A stretch of DNA of 64,000 bases from Micrococcus sp. (GCA_029961105.1 JASBVO010000018.1:21344-85343), one strand, 5' to 3'; shown: positions 17,499 through 26,732, counted from the first letter of the stretch. Numbers and translations: made by a program. The notes: a model not told the origin generated them from the sequence alone.

Positions 17499-18581
17499 TC
17501 AGCCCTCCGTTGCCGCCCGGGTCCGCGCGGCGGCCAGGCCGAGCGAGCCTAGGATCGCGCTGAGCTCCCGCGCGGAGACGGTCGACCCCTCGGCTCGGGT
17601 CCGCGGGTGAAAGGCGGCCACGCACGCGGTGGACCGCCCGGCCCCGACGTCGGCCGGCAGGATCAGCACGGAGGCGCACCCGGGTGCCCCGGGCGGGTCG
17701 AGGAGCTCCAGGCCGGAGACGGTCCAGTGCGGGATGGTGCGCGGCCCGAAGCCGGGCAGGGCGCCGGCCAGGCCGGCCGGTTCAAAGGCCTTGCCCATCC
17801 AGCCGAGAACGCGATCAGCGACGGCAGCACTCAGTGGTGGGTCACTGGGCGTTTCGGGACCGTGCCCGCTTCCGCGCGCTCCGTCGTGGGCGGGAGCGGA
17901 CAGGCCGGCAGAGGTGACCTTCTGCGACGCCGCGACCCTGACGATCTGAACCAGCAGCGCGCCGAGGTCGGCCGGGCTCGTCGCACCGATGAGGCCCTCA
18001 CCCCAGCTCTCCCCCTGCACGTCGCCCTCGCCGCCTGGGCCAGGGACGGTGGTCTCCAGCCCGGCGAAGGTCGTCGTCCGGAGCCCGAGACGGGTGGCAG
18101 TGCGGTTCGCCTCCGCCACGACGTCCTCGTCCCTCGTCGCAAGAAGCTCCAGCAGCGCCACCGTGCACGCCCCGTCACCGGTCCCGACGATCAATGCCAT
18201 CGCGTCGTCGACGGTCAACTGCAGGTCTCCGGTCATGCGCCGCAGGGTCCCGGAACGGGCGGCCGCACGGTGCTCGCCGCGGACCGTCAGCGGCCTTGCC
18301 AGCAGGCCCGGATCACGGTCGGCTAGCCGGGCCACGGCCACCGCGAGGAACAGCTTGCCGGTCCCGGCCAGCGGGTGCGGTGATCCGGCGTCGTGGTGGA
18401 CCCCGTCCGGGGCCGCGTCAAGCACCTCCCCGGGGTCACCGCCCGGGGCCTCGGACCCGGCGCTTCCGTACGGACCCCCGGTGAACCGGACGGCGAATCG
18501 CAGCGCGGGCGCCGACGTCGTGATGTCCTGGAGGGAGAGAACGCCGGCGGCGAGCCTGCGCGGGGAACGATGCTCAGCCAT
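17499..18581 (-). CDS. Beta-lactamase-fold protein without catalytic serine
   Basis: 360 residues aligned by eye to class A serine hydrolases. The segment after a short beta strand reads LAGTGKLFLAVAVARLADRDPGLLARPLTV. This matches the S-x-x-K helix of such enzymes but has Gly73 where the nucleophilic Ser should be (Lys76 is kept). The usual S-D-N motif is also altered (VGTGDGACT), and no K-T-G motif is clear. ATG 18581 is chosen because longer in-frame extensions run into the divergent membrane-protein gene. An intact relative lies about 0.9 kb downstream at 19465-20460. It is probably non-catalytic, perhaps a binding protein. Confidence 0.7.
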   Translation of the reverse strand: MAEHRSPRRLAAGVLSLQDITTSAPALRFAVRFTGGPYGSAGSEAPGGDPGEVLDAAPDGVHHDAGSPHPLAGTGKLFLAVAVARLADRDPGLLARPLTVRGEHRAAARSGTLRRMTGDLQLTVDDAMALIVGTGDGACTVALLELLATRDEDVVAEANRTATRLGLRTTTFAGLETTVPGPGGEGDVQGESWGEGLIGATSPADLGALLVQIVRVAASQKVTSAGLSAPAHDGARGSGHGPETPSDPPLSAAVADRVLGWMGKAFEPAGLAGALPGFGPRTIPHWTVSGLELLDPPGAPGCASVLILPADVGAGRSTACVAAFHPRTRAEGSTVSARELSAILGSLGLAAARTRAATEG

Positions 18582-18633
18582 GGGCCCCAGCCTACGAGTC
18601 CCGGACCGGGCCGGCTGTGGAATGCTGGCAGGC

Positions 18634-19059
18634 ATGAGCAGCGGCACGTCGGGTGACCTGATGACCTGGACCGGGCAATTCGGTCCCTTCATCGTCGGCC
18701 TCGCGCTGATCGGGGTGGCGGTCTTGGCCTGGTCCGGGCGGTGGCGTGGCTGGGCTGCGTCGCCCAAGGCCCCGTTCGCCATGACCACGCGCAACGTCAT
18801 CCCCTTCACGCTGGGCCTGTTCGGGGTGGCCGCCCTCTTCCTGGGCCTGTCCTGGAATGTCGCGGCCGGCGTGGTGCCCGGTGCTTCCGCCCCCTGGGAC
18901 ATCGCCGCCGGGGTCTTCGCGGTCCTGGCGTGGGTTTCGACCTTGTGGTGGCCGGCGGCGTTGACCCCCAGCTGGTACCAGGACTGGGTCCACCGTGGCG
19001 GGAACGAGCAGACGGACCCTTGGCCGTCACCACGGGCTCGGAGCAAGGGACACCGGTGA
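18634..19059 (+). CDS. Small membrane protein, paralogue of 10934-11356
   Basis: 141 residues with about three hydrophobic segments (PFIVGLALIGVAVLAW; NVIPFTLGLFGVAALFLGLSW; IAAGVFAVLAWVSTLWWPAAL) and the tail TDPWPSPRARSKGHR. Order and spacing of the conserved residues match the protein at 10934-11356, including WSGRWRGW, GLFG, WWPAALTPSWYQDW and TDPWP. ATG 18634 starts 53 nt from the divergent beta-lactamase-like gene. Function unknown. Confidence 0.75.
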   Translation: MSSGTSGDLMTWTGQFGPFIVGLALIGVAVLAWSGRWRGWAASPKAPFAMTTRNVIPFTLGLFGVAALFLGLSWNVAAGVVPGASAPWDIAAGVFAVLAWVSTLWWPAALTPSWYQDWVHRGGNEQTDPWPSPRARSKGHR

Positions 19060-19087
19060 CGGACACCGGCGCGCGGGGAGGCAGGCC

Positions 19088-19468
19088 GTGAACGGGGACG
19101 CGCTGCAGGATGCGGCCCGCGAGATGGCCGAGGAGTTGCCCGCGTCCACCCTGGGGTTTCCGTTCGGCCCCGAGCACGAGGTCTACAAGGTCAAGGGCAG
19201 GGTCTTCATGATGCTGACCGAGGTTCGCGGCGCGCCCGTCGTGACCCTGAAGGCCGAGCCGGAGGACTCGACGGCGCTGCGTGCCACGCACCACGAGATC
19301 ACGCCCGGGTACCACATGAACAAGAAGCACTGGATCACGGTCGGTCCCGGCGTGAGCGTGGACAGGACCCTCGTCCGGGAACTGGTCACCGACTCCTACC
19401 GGCTGGTCGTGGCCGGGCTGCCGCGGGCCGAGCGGCCCGTCGACCCGGAGAGCTTCGGGGCCGCTTAG
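19088..19468 (+). CDS. MmcQ/YjbR family protein
   Basis: 126 residues of the YjbR/CyaY-like fold: LGFPFGPEHEVYKVKGRVFM, VVTLKAEPEDSTALRATH, and ITPGYHMNKKHWITV are the family blocks. Members are annotated as DNA-binding by fold similarity only. GTG 19088 has GGAGG about 7 nt upstream. The stop overlaps the stop of the converging beta-lactamase-type gene by 4 nt (19465-19468), so no terminator can fit between them. Confidence 0.85.
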   Translation: MNGDALQDAAREMAEELPASTLGFPFGPEHEVYKVKGRVFMMLTEVRGAPVVTLKAEPEDSTALRATHHEITPGYHMNKKHWITVGPGVSVDRTLVRELVTDSYRLVVAGLPRAERPVDPESFGAA

Positions 19469-20460
19469 GCGTGATGCAGCGGCGCCACCGCGTCCTGCAC
19501 GGCCAGCCCGACGGCGGCGAACGCCTCGAAGACGGCGTTGCGTCCGGGCAGCCCGTCCGGCAGCCGGGTGGGGATGGTCTCGGCATACACGGCGACGGCG
19601 GCCAGCGGCGCGCCCTCCCCGTCCAGGGCGATGCCGACCTGGGACAGCGAGCGCAGTCCGCGGCCGTTCTTCTCCGCAAAGCCGATCCGCTCGGTGGCGG
19701 CGCCCAGCCGCGGGGTGTAGATGCCCCGCATCAGCTGCACGGCGAACCGGCAGTCCTCCGCGGTGAGCCGCAGCCGGCCGGCGGCAGTTTCGTCGGTGAC
19801 CCCGCGGGCGAGCAGGGCGAGCAGGTGGCACTGATCGGCGGGGGTGGTGACGGTGATGGCGTCCAGGGCATGCGACCACGTCAGCTCCCCGGTTCGCGGG
19901 AAGGTCTCGCGGTGCCACGTGGCGGGCATCCCGGCCCAGGCGCAGTAGTCGTTGACGTACTGCAGGGCGGCGTCCTCGGCGGAGGTGCCGGGCAGTCCGG
20001 GCTCGGTTCCGGGGTGCACCGCCGCACCGATCGCCTCGAACACCAGCTGGGTGCAGATGTTGTCACTGGTGGCCATCATCTGCACCAGGCAGTCGCGCAG
20101 GCTCAGCTCGATCCCGGCCGCGAGGTTGCGCAGGAGCCCGGCCTGCACCCCCTCCTTCAACTCCTCGGTGACGGTCAGCCGGCGCTCCAGGTCCAGCTGC
20201 CCGGCCCGGACGAGGGCGAGGGTCGCGCACAGCACGCTCACCTTGCGCGTGGAGAAGGACGGCACCACGACGTCGGCGCCGCGGGAGAGCGCGTGGCCGC
20301 CGGCCGGCGTCGGGAGACTGCTGGTGGGCGCGGACCGGGCGGCCAGCACGGCTCCGCCGGCGACCGGCGCGGGCCCCAGCAGGCGGACCTGGTAGTGCAG
20401 TGCGAAGGGGGCGGCGTCGGCCAGGGCGGCAAGGCGACGCTCCAACGCGGTCGGGTCCAT
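19465..20460 (-). CDS. Serine hydrolase, class A beta-lactamase family
   Basis: 331 residues from ATG 20460. All catalytic motifs are in place: S70-T-R-K73 in VPSFSTRKVSVLCATLALV, the SDN loop in MMATSDNICTQLV, and a KNG triad (AEKNGRG) in place of K-T-G before the final strands. No signal peptide is apparent, so it may be cytoplasmic and act as a peptidase or esterase rather than a secreted lactamase. It is tail-to-tail with the MmcQ gene and 101 nt upstream of the hut genes' terminal end. Confidence 0.85.
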   Translation of the reverse strand: MDPTALERRLAALADAAPFALHYQVRLLGPAPVAGGAVLAARSAPTSSLPTPAGGHALSRGADVVVPSFSTRKVSVLCATLALVRAGQLDLERRLTVTEELKEGVQAGLLRNLAAGIELSLRDCLVQMMATSDNICTQLVFEAIGAAVHPGTEPGLPGTSAEDAALQYVNDYCAWAGMPATWHRETFPRTGELTWSHALDAITVTTPADQCHLLALLARGVTDETAAGRLRLTAEDCRFAVQLMRGIYTPRLGAATERIGFAEKNGRGLRSLSQVGIALDGEGAPLAAVAVYAETIPTRLPDGLPGRNAVFEAFAAVGLAVQDAVAPLHHA

Positions 20461-20561
20461 GGGCCAATCGTAGGTTGTCCACGTCGGGCGGGGTCCGGGC
20501 GGTGACGGCACGGCGGCGAGGGGAACGCGCCGGGCGGCACGGAGGCACCGAGCGGTCCGGG

Positions 20562-21590
20562 TCAGCCCCTCTCGCGCTGCGGTGCGGCCCGTGCGGCGAC
20601 GGTGTGGACCACGGTCGTGATCAGCCGGGCGGCCGTCCGTGCCGTCCGGCCGTCGACGTCGAACCGGGGATTGAGCTCGACCACGTCCAGCAGCGCCGTC
20701 TTGCCGCTGCCGGCCACCTGGCGGCAGACGGCGTGGATGACGTGGAGCGGCACGCCGAACCCGGCCGGTGCGCTCACCCCGGGGGCGACGGCGGCCGGCA
20801 GCACGTCGAGGTCGACGCTCAGGTGGACGACGTCGGACCGGTCCAGGAACTCATCGACGAAGGACGCCACGCGCTCCGGCCGGGCCACGCAGTCCTCGTC
20901 GGTCAGGTGGTGCACCCCCAGGCGGTCCGCGGTGTCGAACAGCGCCCGGGTGTTGCTCGGCGGGCTGATGCCGAGCACGGCGTAGCGGAACGGCCGTCCG
21001 GCGGCGGCCTCGGCCTCGGCGATCTGCCGGAATGGCGTTCCCGAGGTGGCCCGGTCCGCGGCCCGCAGGTCGAAGTGGGCGTCGAGGTTCAGGATCCCGA
21101 GCCGGCCGCCGCCCACCCCGCGGGACGAGGCGGCCAGGCCCCGGTAGCCACCGTAGGCCGCCTCGTGGCCGCCGCCGAGCACCACGACCAGCCGGTGGTC
21201 CTCCAGCAGCCGTGCCACCCGCTGGCCGAGCTGTTCCTGGCCGGACTCGAGGTCCTCGCCGGCCACGGTGACGTCGCCGGCGTCGTGGAGGTTGAACTCG
21301 CCGTGCACCGCCAGCGGGGCGAGGGCCCGGCGCAGCGCCGCCGGTCCGGTGGCGGCGCCGGGGCGCCCGTGGTTGCGGCGGACGCCTTCGTCGCTGGCGA
21401 AGCCGATGAGGGCGGCCGTCGCGGTGCCCGCGGACAGGCTCGGGGCCCCGGGCGGATCCATCACCTCGGACGGGCGCACGGCCCCGGCCACGTGCACCAC
21501 GTCGTGCCATCGCCGGTGTTCCGGTCCCGGACCGTCGGAGCGCCCGGACCACGCGGTGCCCCGGGGTTCGTCGGCGACCCCCTCAGTCAC
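20562..21590 (-). CDS. hutG: Formimidoylglutamase
   Basis: 342 residues of the ureohydrolase (arginase) superfamily. Manganese-binding motifs are visible: GGGHEAAYGGY, LNLDAHFDLR (D-A-H-x-D) and LSVDLDVLPAA (D-x-D). In the hut pathway it hydrolyses N-formimino-L-glutamate to glutamate and formamide, the last step of histidine breakdown. The start is GTG 21590 with GGGGAGGTGGGAC directly before it; it overlaps the end of hutH by 8 nt, so translation is probably coupled. It is the last gene of the operon. Confidence 0.93.
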   Translation of the reverse strand: MTEGVADEPRGTAWSGRSDGPGPEHRRWHDVVHVAGAVRPSEVMDPPGAPSLSAGTATAALIGFASDEGVRRNHGRPGAATGPAALRRALAPLAVHGEFNLHDAGDVTVAGEDLESGQEQLGQRVARLLEDHRLVVVLGGGHEAAYGGYRGLAASSRGVGGGRLGILNLDAHFDLRAADRATSGTPFRQIAEAEAAAGRPFRYAVLGISPPSNTRALFDTADRLGVHHLTDEDCVARPERVASFVDEFLDRSDVVHLSVDLDVLPAAVAPGVSAPAGFGVPLHVIHAVCRQVAGSGKTALLDVVELNPRFDVDGRTARTAARLITTVVHTVAARAAPQRERG

Positions 21591-23184
21591 GTCCCACCTC
21601 CCCGTCCCTCTCCCGATCCGGCCGGTGGCGCGGCGCCCACCCGGCCAGGGTGTGGCCGAGGTCCGTGATCCCGGCCGCGGTGGCCACGACCGCCCCGCTG
21701 GTGACCAGCTCGACCACCTCGGCCAGCTCCGGGGACAGGAACCGGTCCGGCCCCGGCCCGGGCACCCGGCCGCGGACCAGGCGCAGGAGGGCCCCGGTGA
21801 CCGGCGCGGGCGCGGCCCCGCGCAACTCGAGGGCTCGGGTGGCGGCGTAGAGCTCGACGGCGAGCACGGCGGCCAGGTTGTCGAGGGCGGTGCGCAGCTT
21901 CCGGCCGGCATGCCAGCCCATGGACGCGTGGTCCTCCTGCATCGCGGAGCTGGGGATCGAGTCGACGCTGGCCGGCACCGCCAGCCGCTTGTTCTCGGTG
22001 ACCATCGCCGCCTGGGTGTAGTGGGCGATCATCAGCCCCGAGTCCACGCCCGGGTCGTCCGCCAGGAACGGCGGCAGGCCCTGGTTCCGGGCGACGTCCA
22101 TCAACCGGTCCGTGCGGCGCTCGGCGATCGAGGCCACGTCGGCCACCACGATGGCGAGGAAGTCCAGGGCGTAGGCCAGCGGGGCGCCGTGGAAGTTGCC
22201 GTTCGACGAGACGGAACCGTCGTCCAGCACCACCGGGTTGTCGATCGCGGCCCGCAGCTCGCGCCGGGCCACCTGCTCGGCGAAGGCCACCGTGTCCCGG
22301 GCGGCGCCGGTCACCTGCGGGGCGCACCGCAGGGAGTACGCGTCCTGCACCAGGTGGCCCGAGTCCCGGTGCGAGGCCACGATGGCCGAGCCCCTCAGGG
22401 CGGCGAACATGTTGGCGCCGCTGGTCGTCTGTCCCTCATGGGGGCGCAGGGCCCACAGCAGCTCCGGCCGGAACGCCTGGTCGGTGCCCAGCAGCGCCTC
22501 CACGCTGGCCGCGGCGGACAGGTCGGCGACGGTCAGCAGGTTCTCCAGGTCGTCCAGCGCCAGGACGAGCATGCCCAGCATCCCGTCGGTGCCGTTGACG
22601 AGCGCCAGGCCCTCCTTCTCCTCGAGCGAGACCGGGGCGATCCCGGCCGCCGCCAGGGCTCCGGCCGCGGGGACGGCCCGGCCGCCCTCGCCGAGGACCT
22701 CGCCCTCGCCCATCAGCACCAGGGCGCACGCCGCGAGCGGCGCCAGGTCCCCCGAACACCCGAGCGAGCCGTACTCGCGCGCCACGGGGGTGATCCCGGC
22801 GTTGAGGACCGCCACGTAGCCGGCCAGCACCTCGGGCCGCACGCCGGTCCGTCCCGTGGCCATGGTGCGGGCCCGCAGCAGCATCAGCGCGCGCACCACC
22901 TCGCGCTCCACCGGCCGGCCCATCCCGGCGGCGTGCGAGCGGACGAGGGAGGCCTGCAGCCGGGTGCGCAGCGCGCCGAGGACATGCCGCTGGGCCAGGG
23001 CGCCGAACCCGGTGGAGACCCCGTAGACGGGGCGCTCGGCCCCGGCGAGCCGGTCGATGTGCTGCCGGGTGCCCCGGACCCGGTCGAGGACGGCCGCGCT
23101 GATCGTCACCCGGGCGTCGTGCCGGGCGACGGCGACGACGTCGCGCAGGCTGAGGGCGTCCGGGGCCAGCTCGACCGGCGTCAC
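21583..23184 (-). CDS. hutH: Histidine ammonia-lyase
   Basis: 533 residues. Deaminates histidine to urocanate using the self-formed MIO cofactor. The MIO loop reads REYGSLGCSGDLAPLAAC, so the triad is Cys143-Ser144-Gly145 instead of the textbook Ala-Ser-Gly; the Ser and Gly needed for ring closure are kept. Other family blocks are VYGVSTGFGALAQ and QEDHASMGWHAGRK. The start is GTG 23184, with GGGAGGA about 7 nt upstream inside hutI; the two genes overlap by 4 nt (GTGA), a classic coupling arrangement. Confidence 0.94.
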   Translation of the reverse strand: MTPVELAPDALSLRDVVAVARHDARVTISAAVLDRVRGTRQHIDRLAGAERPVYGVSTGFGALAQRHVLGALRTRLQASLVRSHAAGMGRPVEREVVRALMLLRARTMATGRTGVRPEVLAGYVAVLNAGITPVAREYGSLGCSGDLAPLAACALVLMGEGEVLGEGGRAVPAAGALAAAGIAPVSLEEKEGLALVNGTDGMLGMLVLALDDLENLLTVADLSAAASVEALLGTDQAFRPELLWALRPHEGQTTSGANMFAALRGSAIVASHRDSGHLVQDAYSLRCAPQVTGAARDTVAFAEQVARRELRAAIDNPVVLDDGSVSSNGNFHGAPLAYALDFLAIVVADVASIAERRTDRLMDVARNQGLPPFLADDPGVDSGLMIAHYTQAAMVTENKRLAVPASVDSIPSSAMQEDHASMGWHAGRKLRTALDNLAAVLAVELYAATRALELRGAAPAPVTGALLRLVRGRVPGPGPDRFLSPELAEVVELVTSGAVVATAAGITDLGHTLAGWAPRHRPDRERDGEVGRD

Positions 23185-24383
23185 GGGCAGTCCTCCCGCG
23201 CGGAGATGAGGCGCCCGTCCCGGTACACCCGCCGGACGAGGTCGACGCCGGGCCGGTAGGCCAGGTACCGGTGGCTGGGAGCGGCCAGGATGACGAAGTC
23301 CGCGCGGGCGCCGGCGGTGAGGCGGCCGACGTCGGGCCGGCGCAGCGCCGCCGCTCCCCCGGCGGTGGCCGACCACACCGCTTGCTCCACGGTGAAGTGC
23401 ATGTCCCGCACGGCCACGGCGATGCAGAAGGGCATGCTGCTGGTGAAGCTGGAGCCGGGGTTGCAGTCGGTGGCCAGGGCGAGGATGACGCCGGCCGCGA
23501 GGTACCGCCGGGCGTCCGGGTAGGGCTGGCGGGTGGAGAACTCGACGCCGGGCAGCAGGGTCACCACCGTGCCGGCGGCCGCCAGGGCGGCCAGGTCGGC
23601 CTCAGTGGCGAACGTGGCGTGGTCGGCCGAGGCACAGCCCAGGCGGGCGGCGAGTTGCAGCGCCCCGCTGGCGGTGAGCTGGTTCGCGTGCAACCGGGGC
23701 ATCATCCCGTGCTCCCGGCCGGCGGTGAGGACGCGGGCGGCCTGGGCCTCGGTGAAGGCCCCGACCTCGCAGAACGCGTCGACCCAGCGGGCGCGGCCGG
23801 CCGCCGCCGGGATGATCCGCTCGACCACCAGGTCGACGTAGCCCTCGGGGTCGTCGCGGTACTCGGGCGGGACGACGTGGGCGGCCAGCAGGGTGGACTC
23901 GTCCGTGTGCCGGTTGATGATGTCCAGGGCGCGCAGTTCCTCGTCGAGGCTGAGCCCGTAGCCGGTCTTGATCTCCACCGTGGTGGTTCCGGAGCGCTCG
24001 GCCTGCCGGAGCAGGCGAACGAGGTTGTCCTCGAGATCTGCCGTGCTGGCCGAGCGGGTGGCGGCCACCGTGGCGGCGATGCCGCCGGCCGTGTAGGGCT
24101 GCCCGGCCATGCGGGCGGCGAACTCCGCCGAGCGGTCCCCGGCGAACACGAGGTGGGTGTGGCTGTCGACGAACCCGGGGATGACCGCACCGCCGCCGGC
24201 GCTGACGCGCTCCGCGGCCGCAGCCGCCCCCGCCGCCTCCACCGGGGCCTCGGCGGCCGGACCGGCCCAGCGGACCCGCCCGTCCTCGATGAGCAGGGCC
24301 GCGTCGGTGACGATGCCCAGCAGGCCGGGGCCGTCGGCGTCGTTGGTCACCAGCTCGGCGATGTCCGTCACGAGGGTGCGCAT
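23181..24383 (-). CDS. hutI: Imidazolonepropionase
   Basis: 400 residues, amidohydrolase superfamily. Opens 4-imidazolone-5-propanoate to N-formimino-L-glutamate. Metal ligands and family motifs: VIPGFVDSHTHLVFAGDR (H-x-H), EIKTGYGLSLDEELR, LHANQLTASGALQLA, CASADHATFA, LATDCNPGSSFTSSM (Asp) and the typical YRPGVDLVRRV ending. ATG 24383 overlaps the hutU stop by one base (TGATG), so the two genes are tightly coupled. Confidence 0.95.
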   Translation of the reverse strand: MRTLVTDIAELVTNDADGPGLLGIVTDAALLIEDGRVRWAGPAAEAPVEAAGAAAAAERVSAGGGAVIPGFVDSHTHLVFAGDRSAEFAARMAGQPYTAGGIAATVAATRSASTADLEDNLVRLLRQAERSGTTTVEIKTGYGLSLDEELRALDIINRHTDESTLLAAHVVPPEYRDDPEGYVDLVVERIIPAAAGRARWVDAFCEVGAFTEAQAARVLTAGREHGMMPRLHANQLTASGALQLAARLGCASADHATFATEADLAALAAAGTVVTLLPGVEFSTRQPYPDARRYLAAGVILALATDCNPGSSFTSSMPFCIAVAVRDMHFTVEQAVWSATAGGAAALRRPDVGRLTAGARADFVILAAPSHRYLAYRPGVDLVRRVYRDGRLISAREDCP

Positions 24384-26212
24384 CAGGTCCCGTCCCCGGG
24401 GCGCCCGCCGGGGCGATCAGGCTGGTCAGGCCGCTCGGGACGTTCGGTGCCGTCGGGTCCACCGGGCCGGGTCCGTCCATCGGGCCCCTCGGCCATCGGG
24501 ATGCGCACCCGCCGTTCGGCGGCGACCTCCCGCGCGCGGTCGTAGCCGGCGTCGACGTGGCGCATCACGCCCGTGGCGGGATCGTTCGTCAGCAGCCGCT
24601 CCAGCTTCCGGGCGGCCAGGTCGGTCCCGTCCGCCACCGAGACCTGGCCGGCGTGGATCGACCGCCCCATCCCCACGCCGCCGCCCTGGTGGATGGACAC
24701 CCAGGTGGCCCCGGAGGAGGCGTTGACCAGGGCGTTCAGCAGCGGCCAGTCGGCCACGGCGTCGGTGCCGTCGAGCATCCCCTCGGTCTCCCGGTAGGGG
24801 CTGGCCACCGACCCGGAGTCGAGGTGGTCGCGGCCGATCACGATGGGGGCGGAGACCCTGCCCTCGGCCACGAGGCGGTTGAACAGGAGGCCGGCCTGGG
24901 CCCGCTCGCCGTAGCCCAGCCAGCAGATGCGGGCGGGCAGCCCCTGGAACTCGACGTGCTCGGCGGCGGCCCGCAGCCACCGGTGCAGGTCCGTGTGGTC
25001 CGGGAAGAGCTCCATCAGGGCCCGGTCCGTGACGGCGATGTCCGCCGGGTCACCGGACAGCGCCACCCACCGGAACGGGCCGCGCCCCTCGCAGAACTGC
25101 GGGCGGAGGTAGGCCTTCACGAAGCCGGGGAAGTCGAAGGCGCGCTCGTATCCGGCCGTGCGGGCCTCGTCGCGGATCGAGTTGCCGTAGTCGAAGACCT
25201 CCGCGCCGCGGTCGGCGAACCCGACCATCGCCTCGACGTGCCGGGCCATCGACTCCCGCGCCCGCTGGGTGAACTTCTCCGGGTCCTGCGCCGCCTCGGC
25301 CCGCCAGGAGTCGACGTCGACGCCCACCGGCAGGTAGGACAGCGGGTCATGGGCGGAGGTCTGGTCCGTGACGACGTCGGCCGGGAACCCCCGGTCCAGC
25401 AGCTCGGGCAGGACCTCGGCCGCGTTGCCGACCAACCCGACCGACAGGGCCCGGTGCTCCGCCCTGGCGGCGAGGACCCGCTGCACGGCGGTGTCCAGGT
25501 CCGGGGCGACCTCGTCCAGGTAGCGCTGGGCCCGGCGGCGCTGCAACCGGGTCTCGTCGACGTCGACGATGAGGCAGGCTCCGCCGTTGAGCGTCACGGC
25601 CAGCGGCTGGGCCCCGCCCATCCCGCCGCAGCCCGCGGTGAGGGTCAAGGTGCCCGCCAGGGTCCCCCCGAAGCGCTTGCGGGCCACGGCGGCGAAGGTC
25701 TCGAAGGTGCCCTGCAGGATGCCCTGGGTGCCGATGTAGATCCAGGAGCCGGCCGTCATCTGCCCGTACATCATCAGGCCCTCGGCCTCGAGGGCCCGGA
25801 AGTGCTCCCAGGTGGCCCAGTTGCCGACGAGGTTGGAGTTGGCGATGAGCACCCGCGGGGCCCATTCGTGGGTGGTGAGCACCCCGACCGGCTTGCCCGA
25901 CTGGACGAGCAGGGTCTCATCGGCCTCGAGGCGGTCGAGCGTGCGCACGATGGCGTCGAAGGCCTCCCACGACCGCGCGGCCTTGCCCGTTCCGCCGTAG
26001 ACGACCAGGTCCTCCGGGCGCTCGGCCACCTCCGGGTCCAGGTTGTTCATGAGCATCCGCTTGGCCGCCTCGGTCTGCCACGACCTGGCGGTGATCGCCG
26101 TCCCGCGCGGGGCGCGCACTTCACGCGGACCGGACGCGCGGCCTGCCTCCCGGTCCGGCCCGCGATCCGGGACGGCACCGGAGCGTTCCTGCGGCGTGTG
26201 GTGGATTGCCAC
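24383..26212 (-). CDS. hutU: Urocanate hydratase
   Basis: 609 residues. Adds water to urocanate with NAD+ as electrophile. The conserved core begins at [21 protein letters not shown]; later blocks are [60 protein letters not shown], and [24 protein letters not shown] 26212 with GAGGAG just upstream gives a leader of about 35 residues beyond the usual length; longer extensions are not supported. First gene of hutUIHG. No hut regulator lies in the window, and the 336-nt upstream region is shared with a divergent small gene. Confidence 0.94.
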   Translation of the reverse strand: MAIHHTPQERSGAVPDRGPDREAGRASGPREVRAPRGTAITARSWQTEAAKRMLMNNLDPEVAERPEDLVVYGGTGKAARSWEAFDAIVRTLDRLEADETLLVQSGKPVGVLTTHEWAPRVLIANSNLVGNWATWEHFRALEAEGLMMYGQMTAGSWIYIGTQGILQGTFETFAAVARKRFGGTLAGTLTLTAGCGGMGGAQPLAVTLNGGACLIVDVDETRLQRRRAQRYLDEVAPDLDTAVQRVLAARAEHRALSVGLVGNAAEVLPELLDRGFPADVVTDQTSAHDPLSYLPVGVDVDSWRAEAAQDPEKFTQRARESMARHVEAMVGFADRGAEVFDYGNSIRDEARTAGYERAFDFPGFVKAYLRPQFCEGRGPFRWVALSGDPADIAVTDRALMELFPDHTDLHRWLRAAAEHVEFQGLPARICWLGYGERAQAGLLFNRLVAEGRVSAPIVIGRDHLDSGSVASPYRETEGMLDGTDAVADWPLLNALVNASSGATWVSIHQGGGVGMGRSIHAGQVSVADGTDLAARKLERLLTNDPATGVMRHVDAGYDRAREVAAERRVRIPMAEGPDGRTRPGGPDGTERPERPDQPDRPGGRPGDGT

Positions 26213-26548
26213 GGCTCCTCCTCGGCAGTGAGGCGCTACGTACTCATGGTGGCTGAGGTTGACGGTGCCGGGAACAGGCGGGGGCCGAGAGGTGTGGAAG
26301 CGATGGCTCGACGTCCCCGACGACGCCGCCCGCCCCCCTGCGCGGCGCGATCGAGGAGGCACTGGGGAAAGGTTGATTCCCCCGGCGAGTGAGCCCGATC
26401 CGGACCGGTTTCATATCGTCCGGCGTGTCGTCCGGTGTGGCGTTTTCTCACTCCCCCAAGCGGGTGTAGTGTCCTGCCCAATGCCAGCTCTTGGCAGGTC
26501 AGATGGCCCTTTCTGGGCCACACCATCCCCGCACTCCTGGAGGACGCC
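26213..26548. other. Divergent control region of hutU and a small membrane-protein gene
   Basis: 336 nt without a convincing gene. It holds the hutU ribosome site at its left end, a long GC-rich stretch, a less GC-rich part around 26400-26470 that is the likely promoter zone, and two small inverted repeats at 26482-26520. No clear hut operator could be named. Confidence 0.5.
26482..26520 (+). promoter_or_regulatory. Two tandem hairpins in the leader of the 51-residue gene
   Basis: TGCCA-GCTCT-TGGCA (26482-26496) and TGGCCC-TTTCT-GGGCCA (26504-26520) are separated by 7 nt and end 28 nt before the ATG at 26549. Arms are exact. They could be an RNA leader structure or a pair of operator sites. 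They do not match any riboswitch pattern I recognise. Confidence 0.4.
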
Positions 26549-26704
26549 ATGTCCGTTTCCCTGCCCTCCTACGCCCTGCGCGCGCACACCACGCTGACCG
26601 GTGCACCGAGCTCGGACCTGACGGCCTTCTGGTCGATCACCGGTGTCGTCGCGCTGGCGGCAGTGGCCGGCGTCTACGAGATCACCGTGCACTTCATGGG
26701 GTGA
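26549..26704 (+). CDS. 51-residue single-pass membrane protein
   Basis: ATG 26549 follows CTGGAGG by 5 nt. The product has a polar N-terminus (MSVSLPSYALRAHTT) and one hydrophobic helix (AFWSITGVVALAAVAGVYEI) ending HFMG. It is head-away from hutU and convergent with the hemerythrin gene. No family is recognised, but the strong ribosome site and clean membrane helix support a real gene. Confidence 0.6.
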   Translation: MSVSLPSYALRAHTTLTGAPSSDLTAFWSITGVVALAAVAGVYEITVHFMG

Positions 26705-26732
26705 TGCGGGAGCGGCCGCTCCACCCGGCCGC

